In this document: positions 27,101-39,100 of the stretch, in pieces
Numbering within the stretch: position 1 is the first letter of the stretch
How the letters are laid out: each line of letters begins with the position of its first letter
Source: Apostichopus japonicus
Lineage: Eukaryota; Echinodermata; Holothuroidea; Aspidochirotida; Stichopodidae
Length of the DNA stretch: 64,000 nt
NCBI RefSeq assembly: GCF_037975245.1
Contig: NC_092577.1
Span: 29,258,398 to 29,322,397, forward strand
Direction: 5' to 3'
Position numbers and translations under genes: made by a program
The notes under the pieces: model-generated
The model's input: only the letters and a program-made list of their open reading frames with translations
The model's database searches: none
Told to the model about the DNA's origin: nothing

Positions 27101-30100
27101 TGTTACGAAGCGAAATTCCTCATTTCTGAATCGGCAGACACATTCCTTTAATCTCGGTCTTTGTAAGTCTCTTGCAAAGGACCTGCGAAAAAATGTATAA
27201 AAAAAAGGAAAATGCACACACAGGGACAGAAAACAAACTGTCTTCAATTATGAAGGATGTGATGTGACGACTTGTTTTATCCGACTTCGGTTCACATCAT
27301 GCTTGAAAAAAAAAAAAAGGGTTTTAATTCCGTCTCTCCTTCTTCCTCAATTTGCAGCCGGAGGGATGTGGAAAAGCGATCAGAGCGGAGCGAGCGTCAG
27401 CCGTTCCTTCACGTGTCGCATGCAGATTAAATGCGAGGACTCGAACAACGGCATCAACCAGGAGACTAGGTACGAAAACATGAAATGTTCGGCCATGCTG
27501 AAACCAGCCACGGAGAAAGATGGCGAATCTTCCTCGTCGGCAGAAGGAGGTAAGGAAGAGTCTGGCGGGTGGGGGGATGGGAGGGGGTTTGCATGTTAAA
27601 GTCTTGTGGTAATAACCTTGGCTTTGGTCTCATGGGATGTTTCTTCTCAGCAAGGCGTGAATGGTGTCAAAACTGTGTCTGCCACTGACCTGGGGGGTGG
27701 GGGAAGGGGGTTCAAGCCTCCATAGGTATAAGATGAAATAGAATATGAGTGGGAAACGCATGTGAGCGGTATTTCTGGGATGTTTCTTCCTCATACGAGG
27801 TATGAATCGTGTTGTCTGCCCTCTGACTGGGGTGTTCAAGCCTCGATAGGTATAATGAATTAGAATATGAGTGGGAAACGCATTTGAGCGGTGTTTCTGA
27901 GCTAACTGTCAGGGCAGCAGGTAAATTATTTCGGCAAATTCATGATACATCCAAAGCTTACTTAAAACTTCTTCACTACCTTGTAAATAAACATGTACGG
28001 CTTGGGAAACATTCTCCATGATGCTTTCAAGGAGTCTTACTTTGAAATTTTGTTCAAAATTAACGTCAAAATCCCCCTTTCTGTTGGTAGTAACCACCTG
28101 ATGGCGGTGGGGAAGGGGGGGGGGGTTGAGGTAATTTTTTGGTGATTTTGTGTCATTTTTATTTTTTATTAAAAAATGTCATTTTCAGAGGGGACTTCAC
28201 ATCTATATATCATTGCTCAGAGAGCATCTGACGAGGACAGAAGCAGTAGCATGTTACCGTCCATCGAGGAGATGGGGATGGAGCTGGACGTCAACTGCTG
28301 CATCCTGTCTGTAGATACCAGTAAAGTGAAACCGCCTTACCACAGTAGAGAAGAAATGATTTCACAACCAATCTACAAATACTGTTTTTCGTCAGATCGC
28401 ATCGAGATGAGAAAATATTTTGATGAAGGTAACAATATCATTTTCATGTCTGTGAGAAACCCCCCCTGCCCCTTCCCCCTTCCTCCCTCCTACCCACCCT
28501 TTTTATGAAAAAAGAACATAAATCTTAATAAATCATTGCTTCATCATTAGGCCATGTTCTTATCAAGGAATCTATAGAGAGAGAATGTGACATGTTATTT
28601 GGTGCCAGACCCCTTTCCCCATGGTCTCCTACCCCCCTCCTTAAATTGGTTCCTCCCTCCCCCCTCCTCTGCCTACAATATTTTCACTGTTGCCTTTGTG
28701 CTGAATTGTTCTCATTAACTAGCATTTTTCATCATTACTTTTCAGTTAAAGAGAAAGGCTCGGCCAATAGTCCCCCCTATAGTTTTCAACTTTTCCCGGA
28801 ATTATGGGTTTATGTCCAGATGAAAAGTCACATTCAGAAAAATTCCATCAACGGACAGACAGAAATAGTAGTCGTACATACAATTATAAGGTTAGTAGTA
28901 GCAGTGCATTCAGTTATAAGGTTTGTAGTAGCAGTGCATTCAGTTATAAGGCTTAAAGTAGCAAAGGTTTATAGTAGCAGTGCATTCAGTTATAAGGTTT
29001 AAAGTAGCAAAGGTATATAGTAGCAGTGTGGTCAGTTAGAAGGTTTGTAGTAGCAGTGCATTCAGTTATAAGGTTTAAAGTAGCAAAGGTTTATAGTAGC
29101 AGTGCATTCAGTTATAAGGTTTAAAGTAGCAAAGGTATATAGTAGCAGTGTGGTCAGTTAGAAGGTTTGTAGTAGCAGTGCATTCAGTTATAAGGTTTAA
29201 AGTAGCAAAGGTTTATAGTAGCAGTGCATTTAGTTATAAGGTTTAAAGTAGCAAAGGTATATAGTAGCAGTGTGGTCAGTTAGAAGGTTTGTAGTAGCAG
29301 TGCATTCAGTTATAAGGTTTAAAGTAGCAAAGGTTTATAGTAGCAGTGCATTTAGTTATAAGATTTAAAGTAGCAAAGGTGTATAGTAGCAGTGTGGTCA
29401 GTTATAAGGTTTGTAGTAGCAGTGCATTCAGTTATAAGGTTTAAAGTAGCAAAGGTTTATAGTAGCAGTGCATTCAGTTATAAGGTTTAAAGTAGCAAAG
29501 GTTTATAGTAGCAGTGCATTCAGTTATAAGGTTTAAAGTAGCAAAGGTTTATAGTAGCAGTGCATTTAGTTATAAGGTTTAAAGTAGCAAAGGTATATAG
29601 TAGCAGTGCATTCAGTTATAAGGTTTGTAGTAGCAGTGCATTCAGTTATAAGGTTTAAAGTAGCAAAGGTTTATAGTAGCAGTGCATTTAGTTATAAGAT
29701 TTAAAGTAGCAAAGGTGTATAGTAGCAGTGTGGTCAGTTATAACGTTTGTAGTAGCAGTGCATTCAGTTATAAGGTATAAAGTAGCAAAGGTTTAGAGTA
29801 GCAGTGCATTCAGTTATAAGGTTTAAAGTAGCAAAGGTATATAGTAGCAGTGTGGTCAGTTATAAGGTTTGTAGTAGCAGTGCATTCAGTTATAAGGTTT
29901 AAAGTAGCAAAGGTTTATAGTAGCAGTGCATTTAGTTACAAGGTTTTGTAGCAGCAGTGCATTCTGTAAAAAGTTTTGAAGTAGCAGTGCATTCTGTTAT
30001 AAGGCTTTTAGTAGCAGTACATTCAATAATAAGGTTTTGAAGAAGCAATGCATTTGATTAGGTTTGTACTAGCAGTGCATTCTGTTATGAGGTTTAAAGT

Positions 30101-33100
30101 AGCAAAGGTTTTGTAGCAGCAGTGCATTCTGTAAAAAGTTTTGAAGTAGCAGTGCATTCTGTTATGAGGCTTTTAGTAGCAGTACATTCAATAATAAGGT
30201 TTTGAAGAAGCAATGCATTTGATACTAATTTTGTACTAGCAGTGCATTCTGTTATGAGGTTTAAAGTAGCAAAGGTTTAGTAGCAGTGCATTCAGTTATA
30301 AGGCTTAAAGTAGCAAAGGTTTATAGTAGCAGTGCATTCATTTATTAGGTTTGATACTGTTCAATAATAATGTGGATAGTAGCAATGCATTCATTCCCTG
30401 TTGCGCTGTTTCCATTTTTACAGAGACGCAGAACTTTCAAAGAAGTTAAAATCACCACCCAGCACAAGCAGCCAAGCTACTACGACTCCAACTTCAAGAG
30501 TTTTAGAAGCCCTGTCCAACATGAAGCCTGGTTTACACACGTCGACTGTAAACCAACTGACGCGTATCATGATGCAGAGATCCAAACAGAAACAACAACA
30601 TCAACATCAACAACAACAACAGCAGCAGCATCAACAGCAGCAACAACAACAACAACAACAAGGTCTAGGGTACGGTGCTAATAGCATGAACATGCACCCT
30701 CAGGACCGGCTCATGCCCATCCATCAAGGTGGTGGTGGGATGATGCTAGCAGGTACCCCGCCTCTACCTGACAGGACTAATTTTCAAGGAATGAATACTT
30801 TTGGTCAGGTGCCCAACGCATCCAATGCTAACATTGTCAGCCAAGTGGTTGGCGGTGCCCCCATGCCAAATCTCGAACCGTCCACGTTAACTCACATGCC
30901 GTCGTCGTCCGGCCACGGTAGGCCGGGGGTCGAGCTGGACGACAACGACGTGTTTTTACCGAATCTCAAGTCCCAAGATCCATCCAAGCTACAGCACGAG
31001 GATGGGAAAGACAAACGGAAGTCGGTGGACAATCCGAGCCCGGACACGAACGACGAAACCGACAATGAATTCTTGAGGCGGAATATTCTTCTGTCAAAGT
31101 TACTCGAAGATGAAGAGACCAACAGTAAGTTCATTGTCTTGTCAAACTCAAGAGAGAGAGGGATAAATAAATGTTTAGAAATTAATGGAAAATTGATTTT
31201 TTAACTTGGAAAAGAACTTGCACAATTTGCAACACCCTTGATAATTTTTGAAAGTTTTACACACTTGCTGTAGCTTGAGCAAAGAATCTCCAAGCATGTG
31301 TTTTTTTCATCCTTTGCTTCTTCCGTCTGACTGACCTACTGACCGAGGTAATGTTTCTGCTGTCTGGTTCGTGTCGTTCAAATTTTTATCAATGAAAGGC
31401 CAGAGGGAGAGAAAAGGTCAGAAAGATCAATAGGCCATTAAAATGTCAAAGTCTGACACTAGAGAAGTGCATAATATACCACTACAAACTTTGTGACTAC
31501 AAGTAGTTGGTATTTAAATATATCAAGAGACTCGGGATTGAATTTTATAAACCTAAAAGATTGTTTTTTTTAAAGAATGTGTCCTATTTTCCTCCCAAAG
31601 AAAACGTTTCCATGTTTTCAATTATTTTCCTTCCAGTCGACAACCTCGATGATGAGATCGTCAAAGGTTCGCCGCCTACCACGTCAGCAGCTAGTACCAC
31701 GGTCCACGCCAAACACCAGTCATCTAAACCCCCGCCAGTCCATCGCAAAGACGTCCTCGACAACACCCTCCTGAAGACCATGCTCGAGGAGGAACAGATT
31801 CGCCAGCATCAGGTCGCGGAGGTCAATCCTAAGAAACTAGAACAGTCGGAGAGGGAGCGAGCTACCTCCAAGAGCACCCTCCTGGCGTCCATGCTGGACG
31901 GAGACCCGTCCAAGATGTTCGGCTCCGGTAAGCTCCCCAAGGAGCAGCCGGGATTCATCAGCAGTACCATCGTCTCCACGACGACAGCGCTCCGAAACCG
32001 CAGCGACTCTCTGGAAGACCGGAAGGGAGATGGAGAAAAGAAGGAAGGCGGCCCGAAAAAGACAAAGAAGAAAAACGAACTACTGGAGAGATTACTCAGG
32101 GAGGAGGACCCCTGTTCATCTAGTGACCAGGTACGTCACCCTTGACCCGGGTCAAAGGTCTGATTCAGAGGTCAGTCGACCTGAGCTGGATAAGTAGATG
32201 CTCCTTTTAAGGAATAGTCCGTAGTCCCTTTTACAGGCATGAGCTTTTTCTGCGAATTTGCGGAATATCCGTGATTTCTTTTCTACCTTGGGGACAAAAA
32301 CTATTATCCTAACACACTGTAGCATACGCAAACTGGAACCTATACCGCACTTTTTGCAAAGTTCCATGATTTTCTTTTACCCCAGGCTCATCCCTGCTTT
32401 TATAATTTATCGATAACCTGGAGAAAAAGAAGCAGCTATAATAAGCATATACCCTGATTTTCAGTTACAGGGAATACGACATTTAAAAAGTGTCCCAATT
32501 CTCCCAACATTCTTTAGTGGTCAATTGTAGTAGTGATGTCATATAGTGACCAGATAATAATATATATATATATATGTGTGTGTGCTTCATGGTGATCAGT
32601 TTTGGAAAGTTCCTCCCAGAATTGTCATAACTGGGGGGGGGGCATTCTGGGACAATGCCCCCCTCCCCCAATTTTGATTATGCCTCCCTCGCCCAGAATT
32701 TTGATTCATCTTTAGGGTTTCAGTAATGGACCTCCCAATGGTGGATCCATCCAAATGGCCCACTCAAACAAAAATTCTGCCCCTCCAAACAAACACTCTC
32801 TGCTCCTTTAAATTTGACTACTGGCTGACGTCATGCTGGTTTAAAGCTTGTATTGTTCGAGTTATATCGCTCATCTTCAATACAGAAATAAACCACATGA
32901 AGGAACGAGCAGAAGATGATGACCATCTCAAAATATATGTATAGGTTATTGACTGGCTTTTAACATTTTTTCATGTTTCTGTATCAAGTCCATTATTATA
33001 GATAGTACTATCTATGTATATGTGTGTGTATTGGAGCGACATATACTTGGTCCGAAATACTATCAAACTGTGATGGCTTGGAAAGGGCTGTAGATGTGAT

Positions 33101-36100
33101 CACACTGTTGTTACCCGTCTTTTGCAATATTTTTGACAACCACATCCTTGCAGCTAAATATTTATGAATTATATTCAAAGCTATTTTCTCTTAGCCTGTA
33201 AATAAATATAAGAGGCAAAACAGTTTTAGTGTAGTGTTGTTGAGTATGAAAAGAGTTATTGACAGGGGGGGCAAAACGAAAAGCACTCTGAACTTTGTTG
33301 TTCTTAGATGTACTTGCTTCTAGGTGGAAGCGAAAGATCACTGAGGTCGTCAACAGTCATAAAGAAAATGGAAGGAAAAAAAAAGCTTTGTAAACAAGCT
33401 AAATCAACATGTATGACTTCTGTCATGATGAGTTCTTGGTTGCTGTTGTTTTAATGGAGGTCAAAGGTCATATGATGATGTTGTTTTTGGTACGCAGCTC
33501 ACTCGGAAACATGTTAAGAAGTAAGTTTGTTGTACGTCACAACAGATAGCAAAGAAACATGAGATAGTGTGAAGTTGATGTAACTAGTGGTTCGGTGTAA
33601 AGTGCTTCTCCACCATTCAGGAGAGAGTGTTGGCTATAATGTGTTGAACTAATTTCTATTTATGTTGAATGTTGAACTGATTTTGTTGAATGTTGAACTA
33701 ATTCAACATGCAACATTTTTGAATGTTGAACTAATTTGAACTAATGTTCTACTAATTTGTTTTACCCATCTCCTCTAGAACCAAAATTTGAAGAAGTCCC
33801 AAGACAAGTCGGAGGGTTCGCCCAACAAAGATACAACCACTAGTCCAACGGTGACCACCACCAAGCCCCGCCTCTCAAGCAACCAGACCGACTTCTCCAG
33901 CATGCTCGATGACGATTCCAGTCTCCTCTCAGACGAGGAGAGCAACAGCGTTATACAACAGATCATCCAGGCAGCCAGCAACTTCCCCGATGACCTAGGA
34001 GCTAACAATCCAAACCTCATCGTAGATATCCTGAAAGAATTTGAAAACTCCACCAACGTGGTCGAGAGGGAATTCGTGAAGCAGATCCTGTCCCCGGAAC
34101 AACAGCTCTCAAATCAAATGAAGGCCCAGGGTAACCTACCTCCTTACAAGGACCAAATGGATCAACAACAACAACAACATCAACAACAGCAACAACAGCA
34201 GCAACAACAACACCAACAGCAACAACAGCAGCAACAACAACATTTTACCAACCTAAACCAGGCTGCTGCTGCTCCCCGTGGTAGCAATTCGCAGGGAACG
34301 TCGTACACGAATGACAACACCAACATGAACTTCAGGCAAATGGGAATGGGTATACCCGCCAACAGCCCTATGAACACTGGAACAACGGGTACATTTAACA
34401 ATTTGCCGGGGCCTCCGAGTATGTTGCAAGGTCTGATGCCTGGTAACCCAAGTCAGACCATGAATAAAGCACCGCAGTTTGTACCTAATCCAGAGAGCAT
34501 GTATCGTCCGGGCCAGAATATGCCAGTGTCTACCCAAGCGGATAAAATGAAGGTAACGACGGACGTATGTTAAGTCTGTGGTCTGTGTGTCGTGATTAGT
34601 GGTAGAATGGTTAAGCGAATCCCATCTTATCCTGTCGTTGTTGTGTACTTTCAGAGAATATTGCGGCCACGATATACCTCGTTAAGATCATGATTTGTTA
34701 TCCTTAATCGAAATACGGCAATTTTAAAATTTGTCGGACACTGATAGTCTATGATTATAAGTTTTGACGAGAATCCCTCGACAATTTTGTCTGCGATATT
34801 TCAAAGGTTTTATGCCGGTTTGACTTAAAACTTCATTTGTTAAAATTCAAAACCCTATATGTGGTATGTCCGTCCTTTTAATGCATAGCTCTTGGAAGTG
34901 TGTCTGGATTGTCGGAGGTCAGACATGCGTAAATACCCTAAAAGCTATCGATTTTTCTTTCCTCACTTTTTAGGAAAAGACAGTAGGAAACGGTGGTCTA
35001 GGGAACGAAGATTCGGAAGAATTTATTCAACAGCTGGAGCAGGTGCTCAGCAGCGGAGAATTGGACATGAGTCTGCCTCGGTCTTCATCTACTCCATCCT
35101 CCCAGGATAACTTTAGCAACCTCTGGAACAACAAACAGGCACCTGCTGTACCTTCCTCTGCTCAGCCCACGAATATACCATCTCAGAGCATGCCGACCAA
35201 TAGTTACACCCAAGGTGTGCCCGTCGCAGCCGGTGGCGGTAAACCGATGGGGCAGGTCATGGGCCACCCTGCTTCGGTCGGTAACCAGCAAGTCATGCCG
35301 GACGGCAACGCCATGCAGATGCCCAACAGTGGTATGGTGTCCTCCACGATGATGCCTGGCATGGGACAACCAAGGTTCCAGACTACTCCAGGGGGTAACC
35401 CCAGGCCAGGGTACCCTTCCAGTATGCCCTTGTCAAACCAGATGCAATCCATGATGCCCATGCAGGGAACTGGCCATCCTCCAGACACCATGACCAGGCA
35501 ACCGAATAGCCAACTCAAGAATGCTCTCATGAAGAAACAGGTCAGGAGCCCCCTACATGTTTATTCACTTAAATCCCAATTCATCTGTCTATCCACCTGT
35601 TCAATGATTCAGTTATGTCCCCTTAGCGGTGCACACATCCATCCATCTGTCCACCCTTTGGATGATTCAGTTATGTCCCCATAGCAATTCACCCATACAT
35701 CAGTTTGTCCACCCTTTGGATGATTCAGTTATGACCCTATGGCAATGCACCCTTCTGTCCATCTGTCCACTCTTTGGATGATTCAGTTATGTCCCCATAG
35801 CAATGCACACATCCATCCATCTGTCCACCCTTTGGATGATTCAGTTATGTCTCCATAGCAATGCACCCATCCATCCATCTGTCCACCTTTGGATGATTCA
35901 GTTATGTCCCCATAGCAATGAACCCATCCATCCATCCATCTGTCCACTCTTTGGAGGATTCAGTTATGTCCCCATAGCAATGCACCTATATATCCATCTG
36001 TCCACCCTTTCGATGATTCAGTTATGTCCCCATAGCAATGTACCCATCCATCCATCTGTCCACCCTTTGGATGATTCAGTTATGTCCCCATAGCAATGCA

Positions 36101-39100
36101 CCCATACATCAATCTGTCCACCCTTTCGATGATTCAGTTATGTCCCAATAGCAATGTACCCATCCATCCATCTGTCCACCCTTTGGATGATTCAGTTATG
36201 TCCCCATAGCAATGCACCCATACATCAATCTGTCCACCCTTTCGATGATTCAGTTATGTCCCCATAGCAATGTACCCATCCATCCATCTGTCCACCCTTT
36301 GGATGATTCAGTTATGTCCCCATAGCAATGCACCCATCCATCCATCTGTCCACCCTTTGGATGATTTCAGTCGTACAACCAACCATAGCAATGCACCCAT
36401 CCATCTTTCCAGCCATTGAATGATTCAGTTGTATAATCATAGCAAACTCCCAGCTCAACCGTTTTCTCGTTCCCTCAGCAGCAACAAAGATGGCAAGAAC
36501 AGCATAGACAGCAACAGCAACAGCAGCAACAACAACAGATGTTACAACAACAGCGATTGATGCAACAGCAACAACAGCAGAAGAATCTGATGATGTTGCA
36601 ACAGAAGCAACAGCAGCAGACATTCACAGGGCCCCAGGTAAGAAGAGATTAGAATCATCGGTATAGGAGCTAGCTGTGTGCAGACAGCTGGCTGTTCCAT
36701 AATTTAAATGGGTACACTGCATTCAAAGGGAAAGCTAAGGTTCAAACATCTAAAACCTAACATGATGATAACTTACCTTGATTCGATATTCACGCCATAG
36801 AAGTGAGGTTTCTGCCTCGGTGATAGTGAACTGCCTCTGCCTCGGGGTAGTGTTTCAAAAGTCTTAAAGAGTGTCATGCGGTGACAAGTTGGTGTGTGAA
36901 GGATACAGTTTGGAGTGGTTGTAGCTGATTTGTTTTGCCTTGTTTTCTTCAGATGGATGGACAGATGTTTAGCAACGTCGATAGTCAGGCATACCCTCCC
37001 ACCAAACTTGGAGAAATGTTGAATCCATCCTCAAACATGGCTGCCCCTAATGTCAGTATACAGGTAAATGGCAATAGATTCCAAAAACGATACTAGCTAT
37101 ATCAAAAAAAACCTGCAGTGTGCTTACTGTGGAAGTGTTACATTTTGGATGTGGGGTGGTGGTTACGAGTGGTTCTAAGTTTTCTAAAGAAAATTCTCTA
37201 CAACTGTTCCGTCACGTTCCTTGATAACAATCGCAGAAATTTCTCACGTACGTTACAGTCCGTGCGTTTTTTTAATTCTTTTTTTAATTAATTAACTAAG
37301 ATACTTAAATTCAACTTACCAGTCCAGGGAGACTATGTCAGTACTGGTGCCACTACTCCTGTAAATGAAAGTATTGTAATATTTGGCATCCATGTCATCA
37401 TTCATAAATCAATATATTACGAATAAATATTACGAATGCTTACAGAATATCATCATCAACAGCTTATTTTGTATCATATGTTTATAGTTATGTATATAAC
37501 TACACTATTTTAAATATAAACATACTTACATATATATTTATATATATATATATATGTACATATAATATATATATTTTCCAACAGGGTATTAATTTAAAAA
37601 AATAATTCACACAAATTTTCAGACCTCCTGGTCCTTCAGGTGCAAAGAAAGCAACAGGCAAACAGCTGTTTCTAGGTAATACTGAAACCCCAAATCTATA
37701 TATATCTACCATTGAAATCGTAGTGAGTTGAAAAATCTAGAACAGTGCAAAAACTTCCAGCCTCCACCGGGATTCAAACCCGGGCCTTCCGCTTTATATG
37801 CGGACACCCTAACCACTAGGCTATGGACGCATTGTCCATATATATCTGTTTATATATATATATATATATCTGTATATATATTTATATACAGATAGATAGA
37901 ATAGATAGATAGATAGGACACAATGCTATATATTCAAAATTGTTGTTATCTCTGCACATTTTCATTACATGACATTTTTAGGAGCGAAGTAACCAATGAT
38001 CTTTTCTCTGTTTTCTTTCTTTTCTCTCCTCTTCCTCAAACAGAAAGCAAACATACCATATAGCAACCAGATGGGCAATTTCCCAAACCATCCAATGCAG
38101 CCAGGTGGTTCTATGGGCCCACGGCCCATGCACCACGGAATGCAACAGCAGTTTCCTCAAGGAGCACCATCGGCACGCCCCAGTCCTGACTACGGCCATC
38201 AGTTTGGCCAAATGATGCCCCAGAACCGATCCATGCCGAGTGCTTATCAGGGATCCGTGCCCCAACACAACATGCACATGCCAGGTTTCCACGGTCCTGA
38301 TTTCAGTGGCGGCATGACACCAGGAGGGAGCATGGGGCCGGCCGGTAACATGAATGCCCTCTCTGGCATGATGCATAACCCGAACCGGATGGCACAGATG
38401 GGCAACCAACACCCGGGTATGGGCATGAACCCAGCTATGGGTGGTACCGGCATGCCCCAGACGACAGCCATGAACCCGAACCTCAGACCCAATATGCGGC
38501 CGGGTGTCAGCATGGGTTCCCGAATGGCAAACCCACCTCTGAACCGGAGTATGAGCATGCCCCAGTCGACGATGAACCCGTATCAGATGCAGAACTCTCA
38601 GAACTTTGCCAACTTTGCACCCAACAACCCAAATATGGCGATCCGTCCCACGGGAGGAGGCATGGGGGGCATTTCCCGGCAGGCCAGTATGCCGGACGCA
38701 ATGAACGCTAACATGTGGAACGGCGGCTCGACGGGAAACGTGCCAGGTCCGTACAACACCGCGGTCGCCACATCTGCTTCCTCTATGGCCGCCAATCAAT
38801 TTGGGAACACCGGGGGAGGCATGGAATTTCAGAATATGATGCAGAGAGGCGGGATGCCAGGCCAGATGGGACATGTAAGCCATTACAATGTTCTATTCAT
38901 GTAGTACTTCATTGATGTGTTGGTAGTTCTTCGTTAATAAGATGTTTATTATTTCTGTTCGTTGCAACCATCCAGTCAGGCTTACGTCTTACTGTCTATT
39001 CTCTCTGTCTTTCAGTCCACTATGGGAAACAACCCCAACATGGCAGCCGTCAATATGCAGCCCCCAAACCAGCAAGGGGGATTCCCAGGTGGTCAGGGGA

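Noticed and set aside
34180-34401. Minus-strand frame with a polycysteine run
   Set aside because: Antisense of the exon 11 polyglutamine tract.
35803-36093. Open frame with PIHPSVHPLDD-type units
   Set aside because: Translation of the 60-bp minisatellite in NCOA intron 12.
37978-38883. 301-codon open frame on the minus strand, rich in His, Arg and Val
   Set aside because: It is the exact antisense of NCOA exon 15; the composition is what a Met/Pro/Gly/Asn-rich sense strand gives when reversed. Splice sites, phase and family match all favour the plus strand.
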